Part shown: piece by piece, positions 43,660 through 51,981 of the stretch
Position numbering within the stretch: the first letter of the stretch is position 1
Layout of the letters: every line of letters starts with the position of its first letter
Origin: CAZWLD01 sp964634685
GTDB lineage: Bacteria; Bacillota_I; Bacilli_A; Acholeplasmatales; JAEDCM01
Direction of reading: 5' to 3'
Length of the DNA stretch: 64,000 bases
NCBI GenBank assembly: GCA_964634685.1
Contig: CAZWLD010000001.1
Location: 62,001 to 126,000, forward strand
Made by a program: the position numbers and the translations under genes
Notes under the pieces: generated by a model
Told to the model about the DNA's origin: nothing
Databases searched by the model: none
The model's input: the letters and a program-made list of their open reading frames with translations, nothing else

Positions 43660-43688
43660 GATGCCGATACTAGTTATTGCGCGGCATC
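43660..43688 (+). other. Hairpin in the leader of the sigma-like gene
   Basis: GATGCCG/CGGCATC perfect seven-pair stem with a 15-base loop. Confidence 0.6.
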
Positions 43689-43722
43689 AAAATATAAATA
43701 ATAACTTCTAACTGTCGCAATC

Positions 43723-43783
43723 AGGGCGAAGCAAAACGAAATGGAAAAAATAGAACGTCCATATCTTTTGTTGCGCCCTTTTT
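43723..43783 (+). terminator. Long terminator-like hairpin before the sigma-like gene
   Basis: AGGGCG and downstream bases pair with CGCCCT and upstream bases in a long imperfect stem (second block CAAAA/TTTTG, third ATGG/CCAT), followed by five T. It looks like an attenuator. Confidence 0.55.
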
Positions 43784-43846
43784 GTGCTGCTTGTCATAGA
43801 TATCACTCCATTTCGTTATCGGACGCGAAATCAATGGAGAATAATT

Positions 43847-44437
43847 ATGACAAAAATTAGCAAAGAAATTAAAGACCAAAATCCAAGTGCATATGGATAT
43901 GGCAGTCCTCTTCAAATCCCTGGAAATGAAGATGGAGTTATTAGAACTTATTACGTTAGTTTCAAGGACTATGATGGTGATATTCGTTATTGCCCAGTTG
44001 ATAAGGAATTTTATGAATGGGACCGTAATGAAAGACGTAAGGAAGAACAAAGAATTGATAGAGTTAGTAGATGCAGAGTTCATTCAGATAAATACGGATT
44101 AAAAATCTGCGACCACGATTGCAATGAATGCCCTTATAAGCGTGTTACCAGAATCTCAAGCGAAGTCTCAATCGATTACTTATATGAGAATTATGAGTAT
44201 GAATTTGCAGATGAGCAACCATCAATTATTGAAACATTAATCAAAGAAGAATTATTACGCGCTTTAGATGAAGCAGTAAACAGTCTATCGCAAGATGACA
44301 GAACAATTGTTGAGCTTTTTAAAGATGGAAAAGACGATGGTCAAATTGCAGAGATTATTGGAAGTAAAAGAAGTACTGTTCAATATCGCCGCCAAAGAAT
44401 ATTTGACAGTTTGAAAGAACAATTAAAAGACTTTTAG
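43847..44437 (+). CDS. Phage sigma-70 region 4-like regulator
   Basis: 196 residues. The C-terminal 75 residues read as sigma region 4 (ETLIKEELLRALDEAVNSLSQDDRTIVELF.., then DGQIAEIIGSKRSTVQYRRQRIFDSL, a helix-turn-helix). The N-terminal half has a possible zinc site (CDHDCNECP). Such proteins act as early regulators in Firmicutes phages. The ATG follows ATGGAGA; that SD lies in the 3' arm of a hairpin (43806-43839), so translation may be held back. Confidence 0.75.
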   Translation: MTKISKEIKDQNPSAYGYGSPLQIPGNEDGVIRTYYVSFKDYDGDIRYCPVDKEFYEWDRNERRKEEQRIDRVSRCRVHSDKYGLKICDHDCNECPYKRVTRISSEVSIDYLYENYEYEFADEQPSIIETLIKEELLRALDEAVNSLSQDDRTIVELFKDGKDDGQIAEIIGSKRSTVQYRRQRIFDSLKEQLKDF

Positions 44438-44490
44438 TCTTTTAAAAGCAGTTTGGATGATGCTGCTTTAAAAAAGATTTTAAGAATTTT

Positions 44491-44533
44491 TGGCAGATGC
44501 TAGATACATTGCCATTATCTCCTGAAGGGGCAA
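44491..44533 (+). other. GGCAG hairpin element, copy 1
   Basis: TTTTTGGCAG, a loop, then TTGCCATTATC. The TTGCC can pair either with the upstream GGCA(G) or with GGCAA at 44529-44533, so two exclusive folds exist. A close relative is at 48690-48720. Confidence 0.5.
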
Positions 44534-44570
44534 GGAAGCAACTTCAAATAAACATAAGGAGGTAGTGGCA

Positions 44571-44633
44571 TGTTTCAAGCAATGGCCAGAGATAGACTGG
44601 CTGAACAACCATCAAAAAAAATATTTATTTAAG
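44571..44633 (+). CDS. Possible 20-residue peptide
   Basis: Very strong SD (AAGGAGG, eight bases before ATG) opens a 20-codon frame MFQAMARDRLAEQPSKKIFI. Twelve bases separate it from the ATG of the next gene, so it may be a translated leader. Too short to assign. Confidence 0.35.
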
Positions 44634-44645
44634 GAGTAAAAGGAT

Positions 44646-45020
44646 ATGCAAAAAGAAATAATTGATTTTTTATTAGTAGTAAAAGAAATTGCAGTTGATG
44701 TAGTAACTGCATTCACTGAACAAAGTGAAAATGCAAAAAAGATTGCCGATACATTTCAAAGAGGTATTAAAGCAATCGATGTCTTATTAGGTGAAGATGC
44801 ACCAAAAGTAATCGAAGAAAAAACTGAAGTGAACGAGGAACCTAAAAAAGATGATAAGCCTATTTCTTTAGAGGATGTTAGAAAAGTTTTAGCAAATCTA
44901 TCTAGAAACGGCAAAACAAAAGAGGTAAAAGCATTACTTCAAAAATATGGTGCGGACAAGTTATCCGTAATTAATAAGGATGATTATCCAGCACTTTTAA
45001 AAGATGCGGAGGAACTTTAA
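44646..45020 (+). CDS. Phage protein with VRxxLAxxSRxGxTxEVKxLL motif
   Basis: 124 residues. The C-terminal half (LEDVRKVLANLSRNGKTKEVKALLQKYGADKLSVINKDDYPALLKDAEEL) is a recurring phage motif next to DUF2800 genes, often mislabelled rrp5. The N-terminal half is helical, the middle acidic. Its role is unknown; it overlaps the DUF2800 gene by one base. Confidence 0.65.
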   Translation: MQKEIIDFLLVVKEIAVDVVTAFTEQSENAKKIADTFQRGIKAIDVLLGEDAPKVIEEKTEVNEEPKKDDKPISLEDVRKVLANLSRNGKTKEVKALLQKYGADKLSVINKDDYPALLKDAEEL

Positions 45021-46153
45021 TGCCAGCAGATCACTCAAATTTTTTCTCTCCATCAAGTGGTGCTAGATTACTCACTTGTCCTGGATCAGCAAAAGCAAGT
45101 GAAGGAATACCAGAACAAATTTCATTATTTGCTAATGAAGGAACTGATGCTCACGAATTAGCGGAGATTAGATTAAAAGAAAGATTCGGGATTAAGTGTG
45201 ATAGTAAAGTTGAAGATTTAACTTGGTATAGCCAAGAAATGGAAGAGTACATTGAAGGCTATGTTAACTATGTATTTGAAAAATATCAAGAGGCTAAAGA
45301 ATCAACTTCAGACCCTGTACTATTGATAGAACAAAAAGTTAGTGCCGAGAGATATCACGAATCATTATATGGAACTACAGACGTATCACTAATTTCTGAT
45401 AGAACTTTGACAATTGTAGACCTTAAGTACGGTAAAGGCATAAAGGTTGATGCACAAGAGAACGTTCAAGAAATGATATATGCAATTTGCTGCCTTGAGA
45501 CATTTGGAAATCTATACGATATCGAATTAGTAAAATTATGTATTTATCAACCAAGACTTAACTCTGTATCGGAATGGGAAGTAACAGTAAAGGCTCTATA
45601 TGAATGGGCAGATAATGTACTAATGCCTGGAATTGAGAAAATCAAAAATGGCAGTGAAGAGTTTCATCCAAGTAAACATTGTGTATTTTGTAAGGCAAAA
45701 CCACTATGTAAAGCATTAAGAGATGTAAATCTTGAAATGGCAAAGTATGAATTCAGACCACCATTCTTAATGGATGATGATGAGATAGAGGATGTCTTAG
45801 ATAAAGCAGATGATTTCTCAAGCTGGATTAAAAGCGTGCAGGAGTATGCTTTAGCGGATGCTATTCATGGCAAAAAGTATAAAAACTGGAAATTGGTCGA
45901 AGGTAGATCAACTAGAAAATATTCTGATGAAGCAAAGGTGGCTGACGTAGTTAAAGAAGCAGGTTATTCACCTTATGAGGAAAAACTCTTATCCATTACT
46001 GAAATGACATCATTACTTGGAAAGAAAAAGTTTACCGAATTAATCGGACCTTATTTAGTTAAACCAAAGGGCAAGCTAGTTCTTGCACCAAAGGACGACA
46101 AACGTCCTGAAGTTACATCAGCAGAAGCTGATTTCATAAATGAAGAAAATTAG
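45020..46153 (+). CDS. DUF2800 phage nuclease, RecB/Cas4-like
   Basis: 377 residues. N-terminal FFSPSSGARLLTCPGSAKASEGIP and EGTDAHELAE, then TLTIVDLKYGKGIKVDAQENVQEM with the Asp..Lys of a PD-(D/E)xK site, and C-terminal Cys residues (HCVFCKAKPLCKAL) suited to an iron-sulfur cluster as in Cas4/AddB. Works with the DUF2815 protein and polymerase in phage replication or recombination. Confidence 0.85.
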   Translation: MPADHSNFFSPSSGARLLTCPGSAKASEGIPEQISLFANEGTDAHELAEIRLKERFGIKCDSKVEDLTWYSQEMEEYIEGYVNYVFEKYQEAKESTSDPVLLIEQKVSAERYHESLYGTTDVSLISDRTLTIVDLKYGKGIKVDAQENVQEMIYAICCLETFGNLYDIELVKLCIYQPRLNSVSEWEVTVKALYEWADNVLMPGIEKIKNGSEEFHPSKHCVFCKAKPLCKALRDVNLEMAKYEFRPPFLMDDDEIEDVLDKADDFSSWIKSVQEYALADAIHGKKYKNWKLVEGRSTRKYSDEAKVADVVKEAGYSPYEEKLLSITEMTSLLGKKKFTELIGPYLVKPKGKLVLAPKDDKRPEVTSAEADFINEEN

Positions 46154-46173
46154 AAAGAAGAGGTATTTAAATT

Positions 46174-46737
46174 ATGACAAAATTAATGAATCCTACTAAG
46201 GTTATTCTTGGTAAAAACACATTGTGGAGCTACGTTAACGTATGGACTCCTAAGGCAATTGCAGATAATGCTGCGCCAAAATATAGCATCAGCTGTATCA
46301 TCAAAAAAGACTCACCAGATGTTGAAAAAGTAAGAAAAGCTATCAAAGCTGCTTATGATGAAGGTCAAGCAAAACTAAAAGGAAATGGCAAGACAGTTCC
46401 TGCGCTTGAAAATTTAAAAACACCATTACGTGATGGCGATGTTGAAAGACCAGATGATCCAGCATACAAAGGATGTTATTTCATCAATGCTAACTCATTA
46501 ACTGCGCCTGGAATTGTAGATGCAGATGTTAATCCTATCTTAGATCATTCTGAAGTCTACTCAGGATGTAGAGGAAGAGTATCAATTTCCTTCTATTGTT
46601 TCAATAATTCAGGAAATAAAGGAATTGCAGCATCACTTAATAATCTTCAAAAGATTAGTGATGATACTCCATTAGGTTCTAAGCCAACAGCAGCTAGTGA
46701 CTTTGCAACCGACGACGATGATGACTTCTTATCATAA
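46174..46737 (+). CDS. DUF2815 phage protein, likely ssDNA-binding
   Basis: 187 residues, OB-fold-like beta pattern with an acidic C-terminal tail (ASDFATDDDDDFLS), the usual look of a phage single-strand DNA-binding protein. It regularly follows DUF2800. The polymerase gene starts inside its end. Confidence 0.8.
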   Translation: MTKLMNPTKVILGKNTLWSYVNVWTPKAIADNAAPKYSISCIIKKDSPDVEKVRKAIKAAYDEGQAKLKGNGKTVPALENLKTPLRDGDVERPDDPAYKGCYFINANSLTAPGIVDADVNPILDHSEVYSGCRGRVSISFYCFNNSGNKGIAASLNNLQKISDDTPLGSKPTAASDFATDDDDDFLS

Positions 46738-48685
46738 GAGTTTATCAATCGATCTTGAGACTTATAGCAGCGTTAATTTATCTAAGTCAGGAGTCTATGT
46801 CTATTCAGAGGCTCCTGATTTTCAAATATTACTTATTGGCTACTCATTTGACGGTGGACCAGTAATTGTCATTGATGTTGCTAATGGCGAAAAAGTACCA
46901 GATGAGTTTATAGCTGCACTTGAAGATGAAAGTATCACTAAATGGGCTTTTAACACCAGTTTCGAGCGTATTTGTTTATCGCGTTTTTTAGGCTATCCAA
47001 CAGGGAAATACATAAATCCTAGAGGATGGAAAGATACGATGATTTGGTCCAATGTAATGGGCATAAATCTTTCATTAAAAGGTGTAGGTGCTGTTCTTAA
47101 GTTAGACTCGCAAAAAATGGAAGAAGGAAAAGAATTAATTAAATATTTTTGTGTTCCTTGTAAGCCTACAAAAGCAAATGGTGGAAGGACTAGGAACTTG
47201 CCTCATCACGCACCAGAAAAATATAAATTATTTATCGAATATAACCGAAGAGACGTTGAAGTAGAAATGTCTATTCAAGATAAATTCAAGAATTATCCAG
47301 TCCCAGATTTCATTTGGAATGAGTACTGGGAATCAGAAGCAATTAATGATAGAGGGGCTTTAATTGATGTTGAACTAGCAAGTAATGCTATAAGCATTAA
47401 TGAAAAGGTTACATCAGAGTTATTTGATCAGATGAAGGAAATTACAAATGTTGATAATCCTAACTCAGTCTCACAACTAAAAGACTGGCTATCATCCAAT
47501 GGCTGTGAAGTAGAGTCACTATGTAAAAAATCTATTAAAGAATTAAAGAAAAATAATGAAGATGTTCTTGTTGGTTCAGTTATTGAACTAAGAGAACTAA
47601 CTTGTAAGTCTTCAGTTAAAAAATATGAGGCGATGAAGGCCTCTGTGAGCGAAGATAACAGGGCGCGCGGACTATTTTCCTTTGCTTCCTGTAAAACCCT
47701 CAGGTTTGCCTCTAAACGCATACAACTCCAAAATTTGAAACGAAATGAACTACCAGATTTAGAAGAAGCAAGAGAACTCGTCAAGACAAATAATATTGAG
47801 GCATTAGAGCTTCTTTATGATGACGTTCCAGATGTTTTATCACAGCTAGTAAGAACTGCGATTATACCTAAAAAAGGGTGCAAATTCATCGTTTCTGACT
47901 TCTCATCAATTGAAGCTAGGGTACTGGCTTATTTAGCTGATGAAAAGTGGCGTATTACTGCTTTCAAAGAAGGTAAGGACATCTATTGCGAGTCAGCAAG
48001 TCAGATGTTTGGTGTACCTGTTGAAAAGCATGGAATAAATGGTGATTTAAGACAAAAAGGTAAAATCGCTGAACTTGCTCTTGGTTACTCTGGTGGGGTA
48101 GGTGCACTTACAGCAATGGGTGCTCTTGATATGGGATTAAAGGAAGATGAGCTTCCTGAAATTGTCACTAGATGGAGACAAGCTTCACCTAACATTACTA
48201 AATTCTGGAAGCAATGTGGTGATGCTGCATTTAAAGCGATAAAAGAAAAAAGTACAGTTCCTCTGGAAGGTAAGAACATAACTTTTAGATATCAAGGTGG
48301 AATTCTTTTTATCGACTTGCCTTCTGGTCACTCAATTGTTTATGTAAAACCAAGAATTGATATAAACGAACTAGGCAAAGAAGAGATCACATATGAAGGT
48401 GTGAATATGGCCAAAAAGTGGACTCGAATTAAGGTCTACTCAGGTAAATTTGTCGAGAACATCGTTCAAAGCTATGCTCGTCATATTCTTACTTTTGCAA
48501 TACATAATTTAACACAAGCTGGATACAACATCGTAGGACACATACACGATGAATGCATTATTGAATGTCCAGTAGATACACAAATGGAAACCATAAGTAA
48601 GATTATGGGACAAACTCCAGAATGGGCACCAGGATTATTACTTCGTGCTGATGCTTATGAGACCGAATTTTATAAAAAAGATTAA
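46718..48685 (+). CDS. Phage DNA polymerase, family A
   Basis: About 655 residues. N-terminal 3'-5' exonuclease (SIDLETYS, and FNTSFERICLSRFL), polymerase motif A VSDFSSIEARVLAYLADE, the O-helix region with LRQKGKIAELALGYSGGVGAL, and motif C GHIHDECIIE with the catalytic His-Asp. The start is one of two adjacent ATG codons inside the DUF2815 gene; the longest frame begins at 46697. No SD is visible, so it depends on coupling. Confidence 0.9.
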   Translation: MMTSYHKSLSIDLETYSSVNLSKSGVYVYSEAPDFQILLIGYSFDGGPVIVIDVANGEKVPDEFIAALEDESITKWAFNTSFERICLSRFLGYPTGKYINPRGWKDTMIWSNVMGINLSLKGVGAVLKLDSQKMEEGKELIKYFCVPCKPTKANGGRTRNLPHHAPEKYKLFIEYNRRDVEVEMSIQDKFKNYPVPDFIWNEYWESEAINDRGALIDVELASNAISINEKVTSELFDQMKEITNVDNPNSVSQLKDWLSSNGCEVESLCKKSIKELKKNNEDVLVGSVIELRELTCKSSVKKYEAMKASVSEDNRARGLFSFASCKTLRFASKRIQLQNLKRNELPDLEEARELVKTNNIEALELLYDDVPDVLSQLVRTAIIPKKGCKFIVSDFSSIEARVLAYLADEKWRITAFKEGKDIYCESASQMFGVPVEKHGINGDLRQKGKIAELALGYSGGVGALTAMGALDMGLKEDELPEIVTRWRQASPNITKFWKQCGDAAFKAIKEKSTVPLEGKNITFRYQGGILFIDLPSGHSIVYVKPRIDINELGKEEITYEGVNMAKKWTRIKVYSGKFVENIVQSYARHILTFAIHNLTQAGYNIVGHIHDECIIECPVDTQMETISKIMGQTPEWAPGLLLRADAYETEFYKKD

Positions 48686-48689
48686 GAAA

Positions 48690-48720
48690 TTTTTGGCAGT
48701 TCTCGGTCTCGCTGCCATTA
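48690..48720 (+). other. GGCAG hairpin element, copy 2
   Basis: TTTTTGGCAG, a 12-base loop, CTGCCATTA. Same flanks as copy 1 at 44485-44514. Lies between the polymerase stop and the next SD. Confidence 0.5.
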
Positions 48721-48742
48721 ACATTTGAAGGAGGTACTAACT

Positions 48743-49072
48743 ATGTACGAAATTAAAGAAAAAACAATCGAAATTGAAAAGCACAGATTTCCTGTCTTCA
48801 AAAGAGAAGTAATCGGTGCAAATATACTTGAGGTCGTTGCAGGAACTAACGGATATCAAGGTGGCGATAGTGGACATGGTTCCAGAACTTATATCTCCAT
48901 AAAAGATGGTGCTTGTACTGACATTATGGTTAAGGCAATACCTGAATCAAACAGCACAAATGGTGGTGTTGAGATTGTTCTTGGCGGTGACTCTGAACTT
49001 GATACAATGATTAAAGCGTTAAAGTTTATCGTCAAGGTTTTAGAAGACCAAAGTAATGAGGTGTTCGACTAA
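48743..49072 (+). CDS. Hypothetical phage protein (109 aa)
   Basis: Start ATG after AAGGAGG. Mostly beta strands (IEIEKHRFPVFKREVIGANILEVVAGTNGYQGGDSGHGSRTYISI). It sits between polymerase and primase genes and overlaps the latter by one base. I do not know the function. Confidence 0.7.
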   Translation: MYEIKEKTIEIEKHRFPVFKREVIGANILEVVAGTNGYQGGDSGHGSRTYISIKDGACTDIMVKAIPESNSTNGGVEIVLGGDSELDTMIKALKFIVKVLEDQSNEVFD

Positions 49073-51330
49073 TGAATATCTACCGCTCAGACATTATTGG
49101 AAATGCAGGAAACTGCTTATATCCACACAAATTTGAAATTGTTAATAAGGACGTCTTGAAAGAAGCGGTATCGAAGGATTACGTTTGCGCCGAATATAGA
49201 AACAACTATAGAAGTGGCGCAAATTTTGTCCGCTCTAATTGTTTACCTGTTGATTGTGATAACGATCATTCAGAAAATCCAGCTGATTGGAAGACTGTAG
49301 ATGATGTTAAAAAGGCATTTCCTAATGTGCGATTTGCTGTTCAATATAGCAGAAACCATATGAAGGAAAAGAAAGGTAAAGCACCAAGACCTAAGTTTCA
49401 CGTCTTATTTGAAATTGATGAAATAACAAATAAGGACGAGTACGCAGATTTAAAGAAAAGAGTAAGAGATATATTTCCTTACTTTGATTCAAATGCGCTC
49501 GATGCAGCACGTTTCTTCTTTGGGACAAATGATGCTTTAGTTGATATCGTTGAAGGTGAAAAAAGTCTATCTGATTACTTAAATGAATGTGATGATGAGG
49601 AATTTGATAGAGACTTTGGAAAGATAAAAGAAGGTTCTAGAAATGCAACCATGTCAAGATTTGCTGCAGTCATACTTAAAAAGTATGGTGACACCGACAA
49701 AGCATATGAAGCTTTTATTGAAAAAGCAAATAAATGTGAGCCGCCACTTGAAGATATAGAACTTGAGGTAATATGGCGTAGTGCTAAAAACTTCTTCAAA
49801 AGAATATCTGCAAGTCCTGATTATATCCCACCAGAAAAATATAATGACTCAAATAGTTATAAACCTGATGACTTTACCGATGTAGGACAGGCTAGTGTTC
49901 TTGCTAAATATTTTAGTAATGAACTTAGATACTCTCCAGCAACCCATTTTATCCGCTTTAAAGAATGCTACTGGGAAGAGTCCGATATTGGCGCACAAGC
50001 AGTGGTTCACGAATTGACTAGAAGACAATTAGTAGAAGCTGAAAAAGAGATAGCTGAAGCTAAAAAATTATTAACCGAATGTGGTGCTCAAGAATTAATT
50101 GATGAAAAAGGAAAAAAGGCTACTGAACTAATGAACGAAAAGCAACTAGAGATTCTTAATAGATATCTAGCTGCTCAAGCATATAAAAAATTTGTTTTAG
50201 GAAGACGTGAATCTAAATATATAAGCGCGTGCTTAAAAGAAGTAAAGCCGATGATAGAGATTGCCACATCAGAACTTGACTCTGATCCTTTTTTGATTTG
50301 TACACCTAGAGCCACATATGATCTAAGAAAAGGAATTGAATCTGCTAGACCTCATGAGCCAAGTGACTTTATAACAAAGATTACTGCTGCTTCACCAAGT
50401 GATAAGGGTAAGCAAATATGGATTGATTGTCTTAATAAGATATTTGCCAAGAACCCTGAACTTATTGATTACGTTCAAATGGTGTGCGGTTTAGCTGCTA
50501 TTGGAAAGGTAATGGTTGAAGGAATGATTATCGCCTATGGTGATGGAGGAAATGGTAAGTCCACATTCTGGAATGCAATATTTAGAACGCTTGGACTTTA
50601 TTCAGGAAAGATATCAGCTGACACATTAACCACGTCTTGTAAAAGAAATACCAAACCAGAAATGGCGGAAGCAAAAGGTAAAAGACTCCTTATTGCATCT
50701 GAATCACAACAAGGCGCACGTTTAGATGAATCAATGGTAAAGCAATTATGTTCAACAGATGAGGTTGAGGCTGAGAAAAAATATAAAGATCCGTTCCATT
50801 TCGTACCTTGTCATACGCTAGTTTTATACACAAATTATCTACCTAGAGTAAGTGGAATTGATGATGGAATCTGGTCACGCTTATTCGTTATTCCGTTTAA
50901 CAACAAGTTAAGAGGCGGAAAGGATGATATCAAGAACTATGCTGATTTTCTATTTGAGAACGCAGGCGAATACATCATGAAGTGGATTATTGAAGGTGCA
51001 AAAAAGGTGATTGATATCAATTACCATTTACCAACTCCAAAGGTAGTACAAGATGCAATTGATGAATATCGTGAACAAAACAACTGGTTTAACCACTTCA
51101 TTGAAGATTGCTGTGAGATTGATACAAAAGCAAAAGTAAGCTCTAGTGCATTGTATTCCGCGTACAGAAAATACAGTGCTGAAAATGGCGAGTTCGTCAG
51201 AAGCACAACTGAGTTTTATTCGACGCTTGAAAAGAACGGATATAAGAAGGTTGTTGAAAAGCGCATCAAATATATAAAGGGCTTGAGCCTTTCTGTAAGT
51301 AGTGAATGTTTTGAGGACTTCCTTACATAG
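49072..51330 (+). CDS. Phage primase-helicase (PrimPol plus D5/SF3 helicase)
   Basis: 752 residues. The N-terminal part (30-200) looks like an archaeo-eukaryotic primase: LPVDCDNDHS gives the Asp pair and RPKFHVLFEI the following strand. The C-terminal part (about 440-700) is a D5-type SF3 helicase with Walker A GDGGNGKSTFWNAI and KRLLIASESQQG, then LVLYTNYLPRV. Primes and unwinds phage DNA. A hairpin TTCCTTAC/GTAAGGAA straddles its stop codon. Confidence 0.87.
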   Translation: MNIYRSDIIGNAGNCLYPHKFEIVNKDVLKEAVSKDYVCAEYRNNYRSGANFVRSNCLPVDCDNDHSENPADWKTVDDVKKAFPNVRFAVQYSRNHMKEKKGKAPRPKFHVLFEIDEITNKDEYADLKKRVRDIFPYFDSNALDAARFFFGTNDALVDIVEGEKSLSDYLNECDDEEFDRDFGKIKEGSRNATMSRFAAVILKKYGDTDKAYEAFIEKANKCEPPLEDIELEVIWRSAKNFFKRISASPDYIPPEKYNDSNSYKPDDFTDVGQASVLAKYFSNELRYSPATHFIRFKECYWEESDIGAQAVVHELTRRQLVEAEKEIAEAKKLLTECGAQELIDEKGKKATELMNEKQLEILNRYLAAQAYKKFVLGRRESKYISACLKEVKPMIEIATSELDSDPFLICTPRATYDLRKGIESARPHEPSDFITKITAASPSDKGKQIWIDCLNKIFAKNPELIDYVQMVCGLAAIGKVMVEGMIIAYGDGGNGKSTFWNAIFRTLGLYSGKISADTLTTSCKRNTKPEMAEAKGKRLLIASESQQGARLDESMVKQLCSTDEVEAEKKYKDPFHFVPCHTLVLYTNYLPRVSGIDDGIWSRLFVIPFNNKLRGGKDDIKNYADFLFENAGEYIMKWIIEGAKKVIDINYHLPTPKVVQDAIDEYREQNNWFNHFIEDCCEIDTKAKVSSSALYSAYRKYSAENGEFVRSTTEFYSTLEKNGYKKVVEKRIKYIKGLSLSVSSECFEDFLT

Positions 51331-51351
51331 TAAGGAAAAATGCAAAATGTG

Positions 51352-51449
51352 CATAGTCTACATAGTCCCGTAAGACTTTTGTTATAAGGAAAATTTTAAG
51401 ACTAAAAATCTTATATAGAAAACCTTTCTAGGGGACTATGTAGACCATG
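51352..51449 (+). repeat. 18-bp inverted repeat between primase-helicase and YozE-like genes
   Basis: CATAGTCTACATAGTCCC (51352-51369) is mirrored by GGGACTATGTAGACCATG (51432-51449) with one mismatch. The 62-base interval is AT-rich and has a smaller TAAGA/TCTTA hairpin. Confidence 0.7.
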
Positions 51450-51481
51450 TCATCTAATGTAAAAAATGGAGGATAAAAATA

Positions 51482-51718
51482 ATGAGATTTATTACTTTTA
51501 TGAAGAAAAATTATATCAAAGAAAAAGGTCCTGCTGGATGTCTTGCAAGAAGCATTAAAGCTGATGGAAGAAACTTCCCAGTACGAACAGGACATGATAC
51601 ATACAGAAAATATCTTGAGGTCTACTGTAAAGCTGATGATGGTGTTCTTGCTGCTTTTGAAGAATGTTTTGCTAAGTGGAAGGAACAAGAAAATAAATGT
51701 CGAAAGAAAAAGCCATAG
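51482..51718 (+). CDS. YozE/SAM-like small protein
   Basis: 78 residues: RFITFMKKNYIKEKGPAGCLARSIKADGRNFPVRTGHDTYRKYLEVY matches the YozE SAM-like fold seen in Firmicutes and their phages. Function unknown. Overlaps the VRR-NUC gene. Confidence 0.75.
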   Translation: MRFITFMKKNYIKEKGPAGCLARSIKADGRNFPVRTGHDTYRKYLEVYCKADDGVLAAFEECFAKWKEQENKCRKKKP

Positions 51719-51981
51719 AACAAAAGCTAGTCAAAGCAGTAAAAAAGGTAGGCGGTGTCTGTTGGAAGTTTGTAAGTCCAGGAACAAATGCTGTACCAGA
51801 TAGGATCATCTTAATCGCAATGGGCAAGATAGCCTTCGTCGAAGTAAAAGCTCCTGGAGAGAAACCTAGACCATTACAAGTATCAAGAATAAAGCAAATA
51901 AAAAATCTCGGATTTAAGGTTTATGTCCTTGATGATGAGAAGAAGATCGGAGGAATAATCGATGAAATACAATCCACATAA
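51697..51981 (+). CDS. VRR-NUC domain nuclease
   Basis: 94 residues, a minimal VRR-NUC (PD-(D/E)xK) fold: GVCWKFVSPGTNAVPDRIILIAMGKIAFVEVKAPGEKPRPLQVSRI with the catalytic Asp, Glu and Lys. In phages these small nucleases sit before an SNF2 helicase and probably resolve branched DNA. It overlaps the helicase gene by 20 bp. Confidence 0.9.
   Translation: MSKEKAIEQKLVKAVKKVGGVCWKFVSPGTNAVPDRIILIAMGKIAFVEVKAPGEKPRPLQVSRIKQIKNLGFKVYVLDDEKKIGGIIDEIQST

Noticed and set aside
43721..44083. 120-codon minus-strand frame
   Set aside because: It runs antisense to the sigma-like gene and its leader, has no SD and an unlikely composition.
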